Origin: Gemmatimonadales bacterium
Lineage (GTDB): Bacteria > Gemmatimonadota > Gemmatimonadetes > Palauibacterales > Palauibacteraceae
Direction of reading: 5' to 3'
Length of the DNA stretch: 36,919 nucleotides
NCBI GenBank assembly: GCA_009840115.1
Contig: VXOJ01000061.1
Span: 1-36,919, forward strand
In this document: piece by piece, positions 24,281-33,330 of the stretch
Position numbering within the stretch: the first letter of the stretch is position 1
Layout of the letters: each line of letters begins with the position of its first letter
Program-made: the position numbers and the translations under genes
Notes under the pieces: model-generated
Told to the model about the DNA's origin: nothing
Seen by the model: the letters and a program-made list of their open reading frames with translations, nothing else
Databases searched by the model: none

Positions 24281-26766
24281 TTCGCCGAGGACGTCGTGGG
24301 CGTGGCAAACACCAGGCTGTCCTCGTCGTCGGCGATGTCCACCCGGATCCGGTCGCCGGGCTCGAAATCGGCCATCAGGATCCGCTCGGAGAGCGCATCC
24401 TCGACGTGCCGCTGAATCGTCCGCTTGAGCGGGCGCGCCCCGAACTTCTCGTCATATCCGCGGTCCACCAGGAAACGGATCGCCGCATCGGTCAGCTCCA
24501 GCTCGAGCCTCTCCTCCGCGAGGCGCTTCTGCACCTCCCTGAGCTGGATGTGCACGATCTCGCCCAACTGCTCCTTCGACAGCGGATGGAAGACGATCGT
24601 CTCTTCGACCCGGTTCAGGAACTCGGGCGTGAACACGCGGTCGATCTCGTCCGACACCCGTTCCCGGATCCGGTCGTAGTCGATCCCGCCCTTGTCCTCC
24701 GTGAACCCCACGCGCGTCGAACTGCCGATGTCCCGGCTGCCGACGTTCGACGTCATGATGACGACAGTATTCTTGAAGTCGATGACCCGGCCGTAGTTGT
24801 CCGTGAGCCGGCCCTCGTCGAGGACCTGGAGGAGGATGTTGAAGACATCGGGATGCGCCTTCTCGATCTCGTCGAGCAGGACCACGCTGTACGGCCGCCG
24901 CCGGATGGCCTTCGTGAGCGCCCCGGAGTCTTCGTAGCCGACGTAGCCCGGGGGCGCGCCGATGAGACGGCTCACGGAGAACTTCTCCATGTACTCCGAC
25001 ATGTCCACGCGCACGAGCGCGCTCTCCTCCGCGAACAGGAAGCGCGCCAGCGCCCGCGCCAGTTCCGTCTTCCCCACCCCCGTCGGACCGCAGAATATGA
25101 AGCTCCCGATGGGCCGGTTGGGGTCCTTCAGGCCCGCCCTCCCGCGGCGGATGGCGCGACTCACCGCTTCGATGGCCTCGTCCTGCCCGACGACGCTCTC
25201 GTGCAGTTCGTCCTCCATGCGGAGCAGCCGGTCCGTTTCCGCCTCCCGCAGCCGGGTCACGGGGATCCCCGTCCAGCGGCCCACGATGAAGGCGATGTCC
25301 TCCTCGTCGACCGTGGGGCGGAACTCGGCCCGCGCGCGCTCCCATTCGTCGCGCCGGCGCTTGATCTCCTCCTGAACCTCCTTCTCGCGGTCCCTCAGGT
25401 AGGCGGCGCGCTCGAAGTCCTGGTCGCTGATCGCCTGGTCCTTCCACTCCGCGAGTTCCTCGAGCTTCGTGTGGAACTCCTGCACCTCGGCCGGCGGCAC
25501 CTGCGCGGCGAGCCTCGACCGCGCGCCCGCCTCGTCGATCACATCGATCGCCTTGTCCGGGAGAAAGCGGTCCGTGATGTAGCGCTCCGCCAGCCGGGCG
25601 GCGGCGGAGAGCGACGGATCCGGGATCTCCACGTTGTGGTGGTCCTCGTAGTACTTCCGCAGACCCTGGAGGATCTCGACGGTCTCGTCGATCGTCGGCG
25701 CTTCGACGATCACGGTCTGGAAGCGGCGTTCGAGGGCCCCGTCCTTCTCGATGTACTTGCGGTATTCGTTGAGCGTGGAGGCGCCCACGCACTGCAGCTC
25801 GCCCCGGGAAAGGGCCGGCTTGAGCATGTTCGACGCGTCGATCGCGCCTTCCGCCGCGCCCGCGCCGACGAGCGTGTGCAATTCGTCGATGAAGAGGATG
25901 ACGCCCTTCGCCTGCGAAGTCTCGTTGACGATCGCCTTGAGCCGCTCCTCGAACTGCCCCCGGTACTTCGTGCCGGCGATGACCGCCGCCATGTCGAGCG
26001 CCAGGACGCGGTGCCGCTTCAGGCTGTCCGGCACGTCGCCCCGCTGGATGGCCTGGGCGAGCCCTTCGACGATCGCCGTCTTGCCCACTCCCGGCTCGCC
26101 GATGAGCACGGGGTTGTTCTTCTTGCGGCGCGAGAGGACCTCCATCATGCGCTCGATCTCGCCCAGCCGTCCGATCGTCGGATCGAGTTTCCCCTGCCTC
26201 GCGAGCTGCGTGAGGTCGCGGCAGAAATGGTCCAGCGCCGGGGTCTTCGACTTCTTGTCGCCCTTCTTGCCGGACGAACTCGCGGGATCGGAGACGGAGG
26301 CCGTGGCGGGCGTGCCGCTGGCGGGCATGTCCGTCCCGAGCAGCTTCAGCGTCTCGGCCCGCGCGCCGTCGAGCCCTATGCCGGCCTCTCCGAGCACCTT
26401 CGCCGCGAGCCCCTTCTCCTGGCGGAGGAGCCCGAGCAGGAGGTGCTCCGTCCCCACGTAGGTGTGGTTGAGTTCCTCCGTTTCGGCCATGGCGTGCTCG
26501 AGCACGTTCTTCGCCTGCGTCGTGTAGGGGAGTTCGCCGATCGACGAACTGCTCTTCCCCGTCCGGATGTTCCCCTCCACGAGCCGCTTCAACTCGTCGA
26601 GGTCGGCGGAGAGGTTGGCCAGAACGGCGGCGGCGACGCCCTCCCCTTCGCGGATCAGGCCGAGGAGGATGTGCTCCGTACCCACGTAATCGTGCTTGAG
26701 GCGGATGGCTTCCTCGCGCGCCATGGCGAGCACCTTCCGAACACGATCCGTGAAGTTGTAGTTCAT
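24277..26766 (-). CDS. clpC: AAA+ unfoldase ClpC
   Basis: ClpC unfolds proteins and feeds them to ClpP. The 829-residue product has two N-terminal repeats, two AAA+ modules (GEPGVGKT at residues 223-230; GPTGVGKT in the second) and a UVR-type middle region ([19 protein letters not shown]) characteristic of ClpC. The two VGTEH motifs carry E31 and E107, which correspond to the glutamates that bind phospho-arginine in Bacillus ClpC. With mcsA and mcsB just upstream, this supports degradation of arginine-phosphorylated proteins. The ATG has GAGG close upstream. There is a 57-nt gap after mcsB and a 4-nt overlap with bamA. clpP and ctsR are not in the window. Confidence 0.97.
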   Translation of the reverse strand: MNYNFTDRVRKVLAMAREEAIRLKHDYVGTEHILLGLIREGEGVAAAVLANLSADLDELKRLVEGNIRTGKSSSSIGELPYTTQAKNVLEHAMAETEELNHTYVGTEHLLLGLLRQEKGLAAKVLGEAGIGLDGARAETLKLLGTDMPASGTPATASVSDPASSSGKKGDKKSKTPALDHFCRDLTQLARQGKLDPTIGRLGEIERMMEVLSRRKKNNPVLIGEPGVGKTAIVEGLAQAIQRGDVPDSLKRHRVLALDMAAVIAGTKYRGQFEERLKAIVNETSQAKGVILFIDELHTLVGAGAAEGAIDASNMLKPALSRGELQCVGASTLNEYRKYIEKDGALERRFQTVIVEAPTIDETVEILQGLRKYYEDHHNVEIPDPSLSAAARLAERYITDRFLPDKAIDVIDEAGARSRLAAQVPPAEVQEFHTKLEELAEWKDQAISDQDFERAAYLRDREKEVQEEIKRRRDEWERARAEFRPTVDEEDIAFIVGRWTGIPVTRLREAETDRLLRMEDELHESVVGQDEAIEAVSRAIRRGRAGLKDPNRPIGSFIFCGPTGVGKTELARALARFLFAEESALVRVDMSEYMEKFSVSRLIGAPPGYVGYEDSGALTKAIRRRPYSVVLLDEIEKAHPDVFNILLQVLDEGRLTDNYGRVIDFKNTVVIMTSNVGSRDIGSSTRVGFTEDKGGIDYDRIRERVSDEIDRVFTPEFLNRVEETIVFHPLSKEQLGEIVHIQLREVQKRLAEERLELELTDAAIRFLVDRGYDEKFGARPLKRTIQRHVEDALSERILMADFEPGDRIRVDIADDEDSLVFATPTTSSAK

Positions 26767-26823
26767 CCGAGCCTCATGTGGCGCCGACGCGACGGCCGGC
26801 GTCGTGACCGGTTCGATCCCGTG

Positions 26824-27900
26824 CTACGCAAGGGCTCTTCGAACGTAGCTCGCGCGGAACGCGTCCGCATCCGCCTCGTCGAGCCGCCGCCCGGCCGCGC
26901 GCGCGAGATGGGCGGTCTGGGCATGGATCATCATGCGGCTGATCACGTCTACCCGAGGCGATTTCAGAAGTTTCAGCGAGATGCCGAGACGGACTCCGGA
27001 GAGGAGGTTCATCATCTCCTCGAAGGGCAGGCTCCTCGCGTGACACAGGATGCCGTAGGCGCGCCAGACCTTGTCCTCGAGCACGTTCGGCGCCTCGCGC
27101 AGCAGGACGGCCCGCGCCTGCTTCTCGTATCCGATGACGCGCCCGACCAGGCGTTCGAGCTGGTCGATCAGGTCCTCCTCGGTCTTCCCCAGGGTCGTCT
27201 GGTTCGAGATCTGGAACAGGTTCCCCACGATCCTCGAACCCTCTCCGTATAGACCCCGGTAGGTCACGCCGAGTTGCCCCATCCCCTCGAGCACCTTGCG
27301 GATCTGACGGGTGAGGACGAGACCGGGCAGGTGGATGAAGACGGAGGCCCTCAGCCCGGTCCCCACGTTGGTCGGGCAGGAGGTGAGGAAGCCGAACTCC
27401 TGGTGGAAGGCGTACGGAAGACGCGCCCCCATCTCCTCGTCGAGCTGATCGAGGTCGCGCCATGCGGCCGCGAGCTGGAAGCCCCCGCGCAGCGTCTGCA
27501 GCCGGAGGTGATCTTCCTCGTTCACCATCATCCCGAGCGTCCGTGCCCGGGACAGGGCGAGGCCCGCGCCGCGACGCGGTCCGGCGTCCGGTTTGCCGAT
27601 GAGTTCCTTGCTTACGAGGCGCCGCTCGAGCAGGAGGAGGCGGTCCACCCGGTCGAGGCGCGAGATCTCCCAGAAGTCGGCCTCCTGGAGCACGCCCGCG
27701 GCCTCCGTCGCCGCCCGCGCCTTCTCGAGCAGGGCTTCGCGTTCCTCTCCGGTCGCGTGCGCCGAGAACGAATACCCCTGGAGGTTGCGGGCGAGGCGTA
27801 CGCGACTCGAGACGACGATGTCTCCGTCGGGCCCTTCGTCATCCAGCCAGTCGAGACCGTGGGTCCCGATGGGCGGTGCGGCCGCGGGCCCGTCCGTCAC
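26824..27900 (-). CDS. mcsB: Protein-arginine kinase McsB
   Basis: McsB phosphorylates arginines on damaged proteins, marking them for ClpCP. The 358-residue product belongs to the ATP:guanido phosphotransferase family: SSRVRLARNL (residues 31-40) for nucleotide binding, NEEDH (127-131), and CPTNVGTGLRAS (175-186) with the catalytic-site Cys at C175. The GTG at 27898-27900 overlaps the mcsA stop by 4 nt (GTGA) and gives the expected length (about 355). The frame continues upstream but only as a shadow of mcsA. McsB is best known from Firmicutes; here it lies in a clearly diderm context. Confidence 0.96.
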   Translation of the reverse strand: MTDGPAAAPPIGTHGLDWLDDEGPDGDIVVSSRVRLARNLQGYSFSAHATGEEREALLEKARAATEAAGVLQEADFWEISRLDRVDRLLLLERRLVSKELIGKPDAGPRRGAGLALSRARTLGMMVNEEDHLRLQTLRGGFQLAAAWRDLDQLDEEMGARLPYAFHQEFGFLTSCPTNVGTGLRASVFIHLPGLVLTRQIRKVLEGMGQLGVTYRGLYGEGSRIVGNLFQISNQTTLGKTEEDLIDQLERLVGRVIGYEKQARAVLLREAPNVLEDKVWRAYGILCHARSLPFEEMMNLLSGVRLGISLKLLKSPRVDVISRMMIHAQTAHLARAAGRRLDEADADAFRASYVRRALA

Positions 27901-28391
27901 GAGACCTCCGTCAGCGCGTGGATCGCGTCCCTGAGGTCCGCCGCGGATTCGAAGTCCTCGATTTCCACCGCGCGCTCGAGCCGTCGCCGGAGGGTGGAGA
28001 GGCGGACCTGCTCCGGGTCCGCGTCCGGGGCCGTGCTCACGTACACCTTCCCCATGTGCTGCGAAGAGCCGTGCACGCGGCGGAGGAGCGCGCGGAGCTG
28101 GCGGTGAAAGTGCGCGTAGCACTGCGGACAGCCCAGCCTCCCGGACTTGCGGAAGTCGCCGGCCCCGGTGCCGCAGTACTCGCACGCCTCTCCGGCCTCG
28201 TCGAACAGCGTGTCCCCGGCGCTCCCGCCGAGGTGCGCGAGCAGGTCCGCCATGGGCGCGGATCCGCCGCCGGCCGACACCCCCTTCAGCGTCGCGCACG
28301 TCGAACAGAGATTGAGCGTACGCATCTCGTTGTTCTCAATCTCCGTGAGCGTGATCTTCGCCTTGCGCTCCCCGCAGTTCTCGCAGTCCAT
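27897..28391 (-). CDS. mcsA: McsA, zinc-binding activator of McsB
   Basis: McsA activates the arginine kinase McsB. The 164-residue product has four Cys pairs in the usual order: MDCENCGE, LCSTC, ACEYCGTG and LGCPQC, enough for two zinc sites. A C-terminal UVR motif (LERAVEIEDFESAADLRDAI) follows. The ATG at 28389-28391 has GGAG with 7-nt spacing. A 31-nt gap separates it from lolD, and its stop overlaps the mcsB GTG by 4 nt. The Firmicute order ctsR-mcsA-mcsB-clpC is kept except that no CtsR-like repressor gene precedes it. Confidence 0.94.
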   Translation of the reverse strand: MDCENCGERKAKITLTEIENNEMRTLNLCSTCATLKGVSAGGGSAPMADLLAHLGGSAGDTLFDEAGEACEYCGTGAGDFRKSGRLGCPQCYAHFHRQLRALLRRVHGSSQHMGKVYVSTAPDADPEQVRLSTLRRRLERAVEIEDFESAADLRDAIHALTEVS

Positions 28392-28422
28392 CCCGTTCTC
28401 CGTTACGTCGCCCGGCGTTCCA

Positions 28423-29127
28423 TCACGCGGCGACGAGCGCCCCGCTCTCGATGCGCAGCACGCGACCCGCGCGACCCGCCAGTTCGCGGCTGTGCGTCAC
28501 GACGACCAGCGCCGCCCCGTGTCCGTCCACCAGTTCGAACAGCAGGTCGTGCAGGCGCAGCGTCGCCTCGGCGTCCAGGTTCCCGGACGGCTCGTCCGCC
28601 AGCACGAGCGGCGGCGCGTTCGCCAGCGCCCGCGCCACCGCGACCCGCTGCTGCTCGCCCCCGGAGAGGCGGCGCGGCCGGTGGCTCGCCCGTTCCGCCA
28701 GCCCCACCTGCGCCAGCAGTTCGGCGGCCCGGTCCCGGGCTTCCTCCCGCGACGCCCCGGCGATGAGCCGCGGCAGCATCACGTTCTCCAGCGCCGTGAA
28801 GTCGCGCAGCAAGTGGTGGAACTGGAACACGAAGCCGACGAACCGGTTCCGCAGTTCGGCCAGCCGCTCTCCCCCGAGTTCCGACACCCGCTCGCCCCCG
28901 AGCCAGACGTCTCCCGCCGTCGGCCGGTCGAGGGCGCCGAGCAAATGTAGCAGTGTGGACTTCCCCGACCCACTCGGACCCACGATGGCCAGGGCGTCTC
29001 CGGGGTCCACGGTCAGGTCGATCCCCTTCAGGACGGAGAGGAGACCGCCATCGGGGCTCGGAAAGGTCCGCTCCAGTCCCACCGCCCGCACCGCCGACGC
29101 CGCGCTTCCCTCGCGATGCGCCGTCAT
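28423..29127 (-). CDS. lolD: Lipoprotein-releasing ABC transporter ATPase LolD
   Basis: LolD powers release of lipoproteins from the inner membrane to LolA. The 234-residue ATPase has Walker A GPSGSGKST, the Q-loop region FVFQFHHLL, the signature LSGGEQQRVAVARAL, Walker B VLADEPSGNLD and the H-loop VVTHS. The FQFHHLL and ENVMLPRL segments are typical of the LolD/MacB group. The ATG at 29125-29127 overlaps the stop of the permease gene by 4 nt (ATGA), which supports one complex. MacB-type export cannot be excluded from the ATPase alone. Confidence 0.92.
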   Translation of the reverse strand: MTAHREGSAASAVRAVGLERTFPSPDGGLLSVLKGIDLTVDPGDALAIVGPSGSGKSTLLHLLGALDRPTAGDVWLGGERVSELGGERLAELRNRFVGFVFQFHHLLRDFTALENVMLPRLIAGASREEARDRAAELLAQVGLAERASHRPRRLSGGEQQRVAVARALANAPPLVLADEPSGNLDAEATLRLHDLLFELVDGHGAALVVVTHSRELAGRAGRVLRIESGALVAA

Positions 29128-30476
29128 TCGTGCCGGATGGCGTCGACCGGCGCGAGCGCCGCGGCCTTTCGCGCCGGGTAGATCGTGGCCAGGTAGGAGA
29201 TGAGGAGCGATCCGAGGATGATCAGCGTGACATCGAGCGGCGCGAGCGAGATCGGCAGCCGGTCGATGAAATACACGTCGCTCGGCAGGGAGATGAACTC
29301 GTAGCGGGACAGCGCCCAGGCGAGGATGGCGCCGAGCGCGGCGCCGAGGGTCGTGCCGACGACGCCGATGAAGAGCCCCATGTTCGTGAACACCCTCCCC
29401 ACGCTGCCGGCGCTCACCCCCATCGAGCGGAGAATGCCGATCTCGCGCGTGCGGTCCGCGACCATCATCACGAGCGTCGAGACGATGTTGAACGAAGCGA
29501 CGAGGACGATGAGGATGAGGACGACGGCCATGCCGAGCTTCTCGAGCCGGAGCGCGGAGAAGAGGCTCCGGTTGAGTTCCTGCCAGCCCTCTACCCGGTA
29601 GGGCCAGCCGAGCGCCTCCTCCAGGCGCGCGGACACTTCCGTCGCCTCCCACGGGTCGCTCACGTCGAACTCGATCCCGGTCACGGCGTCGCCGAGTCCG
29701 AACAGCGCCTGCGCCTCGGCGAGCGGGGCCATCGCAAGCTCGTCGTCGTACTGGTAGAGGCCCGTCTGGAAGATCCCCGTGACCTCGAAGCGTCTCAGCG
29801 AGACCGAGAGCCCCGCGGCGGACAGCGTCGCGTCCCGGGTGGAGGCCGCGGCGATGAGTTTTCCCTGATAGAGGCCCATCCTCTGGGCGAGACCCCGTCC
29901 CACCACGATGCCCGGGTTGCCGGATTCGGTCGGCCCGAAGGGCGGTTCCCCGATGATGAGGTGCTCCATGAGCCCGGCGATCCGCATCCCCTGCGGGTCG
30001 TCCGGGATCCCCCGCAGGACGACGGACTCGTTGTACCGGTCGCCTTCCTGGGTGAGGATGACGTTGTTGAAGGCGAACGGGGCGGCCGCGACCACGTCGT
30101 CATCCTGCCGGACCCGGTCGAGGACCGCTTCCCAGTCGGCCATCTGGAAGCCGCTGTCGAGTTCCATTACGTGCGCGTGCGGACCGCCGCTGAGGATCCG
30201 GTCCCTCAGGCTCTCCTGGAGGCCGTTGAGGACGCCGATCACGACGATGAGGGCCATTACGCCGACGGCCACGCCTCCCACGGCGAGACTCGAGATGAAG
30301 GCGACGAGCCTCGAGTCCTTCTCGTCCACGGTGCCGGCGCCCGCGAGGGGTCGCCACGGCCGGCGGAGGAAGCGGCCGACGGCGCGGACCCCCCCGAAGA
30401 GCGACATGCGGCGTCCGGTCCCCCGCAGATAGCGCCGGGCGACGAAACGCTCGAAGCGCCCCCGCCCTCCGCTCAC
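29124..30476 (-). CDS. lolC: Lipoprotein-releasing system permease, LolC/LolE family
   Basis: This inner-membrane permease pairs with LolD to extract lipoproteins. The 450-residue product has one N-terminal membrane helix (FISSLAVGGVAVGVMALIVV), a large periplasmic domain (roughly residues 80-310) and three C-terminal helices of the FtsX domain, with VASFNIVSTLVMMV, the cytosolic REIGILRSMG motif and the terminal YPARKAAALAPVDAIRHE. Only one permease gene is present, so it probably works as a homodimer, as the single LolC/E of many non-enteric bacteria is thought to do. The GTG at 30474-30476 overlaps the lysS stop by 4 nt (GTGA). Confidence 0.92.
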   Translation of the reverse strand: MSGGRGRFERFVARRYLRGTGRRMSLFGGVRAVGRFLRRPWRPLAGAGTVDEKDSRLVAFISSLAVGGVAVGVMALIVVIGVLNGLQESLRDRILSGGPHAHVMELDSGFQMADWEAVLDRVRQDDDVVAAAPFAFNNVILTQEGDRYNESVVLRGIPDDPQGMRIAGLMEHLIIGEPPFGPTESGNPGIVVGRGLAQRMGLYQGKLIAAASTRDATLSAAGLSVSLRRFEVTGIFQTGLYQYDDELAMAPLAEAQALFGLGDAVTGIEFDVSDPWEATEVSARLEEALGWPYRVEGWQELNRSLFSALRLEKLGMAVVLILIVLVASFNIVSTLVMMVADRTREIGILRSMGVSAGSVGRVFTNMGLFIGVVGTTLGAALGAILAWALSRYEFISLPSDVYFIDRLPISLAPLDVTLIILGSLLISYLATIYPARKAAALAPVDAIRHE

Positions 30477-32089
30477 GAGCGCCCCTCCTCGGGACGGAGG
30501 ATGGGGAAGAGGACGACGTCGCGAATCGAAGTCTGTCCCGTCATCAGCATCACGAGGCGGTCGACCCCGAGCCCGAACCCGCCCGTGGGCGGCAGCCCGT
30601 ATTCCAGCGCCCGTACGTAGTCCTCGTCGATCTCCATCGCCTCCTGGTCGCCCGCTTCCCGCAGGCGTTGCTGCGCCGCGAACCGGTTCCACTGGTCCGC
30701 CGGGTCGTTGAGCTCGCTGAACGCGTTCACGAGTTCGAAGCCGCACGCGATGACCTCGAAGCGCTCCGCGAACGCCGGCTCGCCCCGCTTCGGCTTCGCG
30801 AGCGGGCTCATCTCGATCGGGTGACCGTACACGAAGACCGGGTTCGTGATCCGGCCTTCGACCAGGTCCGAGAACAGGGCGTCCAGCATCTGCACGCGGG
30901 AGAGTTCGTCCGCGTCGGCGCGCCCGGTCTCCCTTGCCAGGGCGCGGAGATCCTCGTCTCCCGCCTCCCGCGGATCGAGTCCGGTGGCCTCCGAGAACGC
31001 CTCATCCCACCGGACGCGGGCCCAGGGGGCGGCGAGGTCGACGACCGTCCCCTCGTATGTGAAGCGCGTCGTCCCCATCACCTCCCGCGCGACGTCGCCG
31101 ATCATCGTCTCCGTGAGCCTCATCACGTCCTCGTAATCGGCGAACGCGAAGTACAGCTCGAGCATCGTGAACTCGGGGTTGTGCGTGCGGTCGATCCCCT
31201 CGTTGCGAAAGTCGTGTCCGATCTCGTACACGCGGTCGAGATTCCCGACGATGAGCCGCTTCAGGTAGAGTTCATCGGCGATCCGCAGGTACATCTTCCG
31301 GTCGAGCCGGTGGTGGTGGGTGGAGAAGGGCCGGGCGAGCGCCCCGCCGTAGAGCGGCTGCAGGATCGGAGTCTCGACCTCGAGGAAGCCGCGTGCGTCG
31401 AGCCAGCGGCGAAGTTCCGTGACGACTCTGCCCCGGATCCGGAACACCTCGCGGACGTCCGGGTTCACCGCCAGGTCCGCGTACCGCTGCCGGTAGCGCG
31501 AGGCCTGGTCGCTGAACACGCTGTGCACGACGCGCCGCCCGTCCTCGCCGACCTCCTCCTTCCCGAACGGGAGCGGGCGGAGGGTCTTGGTCAGGAGGGC
31601 CAGCGATTCCGCGCGCACGGTGACTTCTCCGCGCCGGGTCCGGAAAACGGCCCCCTCGACCCCGATCCAGTCCCCGAGGTCGAGCAGATCCATCAGCGCG
31701 GACCCCTCATCGCCCAGGAGGTTGCGCCGCATGTGGATCTGCAGGCGCCCGTCGCGGTCGCCGATATGCGCGAAGGCGCTCCCTCCCAGATCGCGGTAGG
31801 AGAGGATGCGCCCCGCGACCCGGACCCCCTCGAGCTCGGGAGGGTCCCCCCCGTCCGCTGCCTCTTCGGCGACCGCCTCCGCCTCCTCGAACGTGGCAAA
31901 AGCCTCGCGCAGCTCGTGGGAACGGTCGAAGGCGCGGCCGTAGGGTTCGACGCCGAGTTCGCGCAGCCGGGCGAGTTTCGCGAAGCGGTCCCTTACCGGC
32001 TTCGGCCGCTCGGTCGACGCGTACCAGCATGCGGTACAGACGCCGTCCCGGAGTCCGGGGGTGCCGGAGCCGCAGGAGGGGCAGTTCAC
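30473..32089 (-). CDS. lysS: Lysine-tRNA ligase (class II) with N-terminal zinc ribbon
   Basis: The 538-residue protein has the class II LysRS layout: an OB-fold anticodon domain (VRVAGRILSYRDLGG), motif 1 (VVTELRRWLDARGFLEVETP), motif 2 (YEIGHDFRNEGIDRTHNPEF) and motif 3 (GFGLGVDRLVMLMTG). Unusually, the first 25 residues form a CX2C-x11-CX2C zinc ribbon (C3, C6, C18, C21). The GTG at 32087-32089 overlaps the prfB stop by 4 nt (GTGA). I found no ATG, GTG or TTG between it and the start of the catalytic protein, so the ribbon appears to be part of LysRS. It may bind tRNA or a partner. The prfB-lysS-lolC-lolD order resembles that in some deltaproteobacteria. Confidence 0.94.
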   Translation of the reverse strand: MNCPSCGSGTPGLRDGVCTACWYASTERPKPVRDRFAKLARLRELGVEPYGRAFDRSHELREAFATFEEAEAVAEEAADGGDPPELEGVRVAGRILSYRDLGGSAFAHIGDRDGRLQIHMRRNLLGDEGSALMDLLDLGDWIGVEGAVFRTRRGEVTVRAESLALLTKTLRPLPFGKEEVGEDGRRVVHSVFSDQASRYRQRYADLAVNPDVREVFRIRGRVVTELRRWLDARGFLEVETPILQPLYGGALARPFSTHHHRLDRKMYLRIADELYLKRLIVGNLDRVYEIGHDFRNEGIDRTHNPEFTMLELYFAFADYEDVMRLTETMIGDVAREVMGTTRFTYEGTVVDLAAPWARVRWDEAFSEATGLDPREAGDEDLRALARETGRADADELSRVQMLDALFSDLVEGRITNPVFVYGHPIEMSPLAKPKRGEPAFAERFEVIACGFELVNAFSELNDPADQWNRFAAQQRLREAGDQEAMEIDEDYVRALEYGLPPTGGFGLGVDRLVMLMTGQTSIRDVVLFPILRPEEGRS

Positions 32090-33199
32090 GTGCCCGTCTT
32101 GCCGGATTCCTGGAGAAACGCCTGGATGAACCCGTCGATCTCGCCGTCGAGCACGGCGTCGACGTTGCCGACCTCGAGGTTCGTCCGGTGGTCCTTGACC
32201 ATCTTGTAGGGCTGCAGGACGTAGGACCGGATCTGCCGACCCCACTCGATCCGCGTCTTCGCCCCCTCCAGTTCGGCCCGTCGCGCTTCCCGTTCCTCGA
32301 CGGCCCGCTGGTAGAGGGCGGCCTGCAGCATCTTCATCGCCTTGGACTTGTTCTTGTGCTGGCTGCGCTCCTGCTGGCACGAGACGACGATACCCGTCGG
32401 CAGGTGCGTGATGCGCACCGCGGAGTCCGTCTTGTTCACGTGCTGCCCTCCCGCCCCGGAGGCGCGGAAGGTGTCGACCCGGAGATCCTCGTCGTTGACC
32501 GCGACCTCGATGTCCTCGTCCACGACCGGATAGACGAAGACGGAAGCGAAAGAAGTGTGGCGGCGCCCCTGCGAGTCGAAGGGGGAGATGCGCACGAGGC
32601 GGTGGACGCCCCGTTCCGCCGAGAGGTACCCGTAGGCGAACTGACCATCCACATCGAGCGTGGCCGACTTGATCCCCGCTTCCTCGGCCGGAAGGAGGTC
32701 CATCACCTCGACCTTGTAGTCGTGCTGTTCCGCCCAGCGCAGGTACATGCGCATGAGCATCTCCGCCCAGTCCTGCGACTCCGTCCCGCCGGCGCCCGGG
32801 TTGATCGTGACGAGCGCGCTGCGGTGGGCGTCCTCCCCCCGCAGCATGTTCCGGGACTCCAGGCGGGCGGCTTCGATCTCCGTCCGTTCGAGCCCCGCCT
32901 CGAGTTCCGCCTCCAGCTCGGCGTCGTCCTCCTCTTCGAGCAGAAGCGCCATCTCGAACAGGTCGTCCACGCGGGCGGAGCAGTCGCCCCATGGACGGGT
33001 CCAGCTCTTGAGGAGGTTCGCCTCGCCGATGACCTCTTTCGCGCCGTCGCGGTCGTTCCAGAAGTCGGGGGCCGCCATCTTCTTCTCGAGTTCCGCGATG
33101 CGGATCAGCTTCCCGGGGATCTCAAAGATACCCCCGTAGCTCATCGAGCCGGCTGCGCAGCGCCTCCGCGCGTTCCTTTCGTCTCGCCAACTCCGTCAT
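32086..33199 (-). CDS. prfB: Peptide chain release factor 2, made by programmed +1 frameshift
   Basis: RF2 terminates translation at UGA and UAA. Translation starts at the ATG at 33197-33199 behind GGGAG. Codon 26 is an in-frame TGA (33122-33124) directly after CTT, preceded by GGGGG. Skipping the T at 33124 joins the 25-codon leader (ending RGYL) to EIPGKLIRIAEL and yields 370 residues. In this numbering the specificity motif SPF is at 205-207 and the catalytic GGQ at 250-252, the E. coli positions. Without the shift, the frame could only start at an in-frame ATG at 33142-33144, within the leader. The site gives autoregulation: low RF2 favours the frameshift. The stop overlaps lysS by 4 nt. 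Confidence 0.97.
33122..33136 (-). promoter_or_regulatory. prfB: prfB programmed +1 frameshift site
   Basis: The minus strand reads CGG GGG TAT CTT TGA G. The internal Shine-Dalgarno-like G-run lies 3 nt before the slippery CTT, and the TGA is codon 26. The arrangement differs from the E. coli site only in CGG for AGG and in the base after TGA (G rather than C). Confidence 0.96.
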
Positions 33200-33330
33200 T
33201 TCCGGCTCCCGTCCCTCCGCTCGCGCGTCAGGTCCGCATGGGGTGTGATGCGTGTGGTGCCTCGGAACCGCACCGGCCGTAAATAGACCACGTTTCCCCG
33301 CCGAAGGCGAACTTTCCGGGACTGCGTCAC
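33196..33330 (-). CDS. Possible 44-residue basic protein filling the rnr-prfB gap
   Basis: A GTG at 33328-33330 overlaps the rnr stop by 4 nt (GTGA), and the frame runs to a TGA at 33196-33198 that overlaps the prfB ATG by 4 nt (ATGA). It thus exactly fills the gap between two genes. The product would be rich in Arg and Lys (TQSRKVRLRRG near the start) with no known motif. Third-position GC (about 33 of 44 codons) is lower than I would expect for its neighbours. It may be a real coupling gene, or the gap may simply be an open non-coding stretch with a promoter. Confidence 0.3.
   Translation of the reverse strand: MTQSRKVRLRRGNVVYLRPVRFRGTTRITPHADLTRERRDGSRK

Noticed and set aside
26763..26777. 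Four-codon frame (MRLG) whose stop overlaps the clpC start
   Set aside because: Too short to support; its GAGG is more likely the clpC ribosome-binding site.
24406..27252. 948-codon open frame on the plus strand
   Set aside because: It is antisense to clpC and mcsB, which are certain genes. Long antisense frames are expected at this GC content, and the translation shows no family features.
32086..33144. RF2 starting at an internal ATG (MSYGG)
   Set aside because: This ATG is in the +1 frame within the leader. The frameshift site gives a 370-residue protein with motifs at the E. coli positions.
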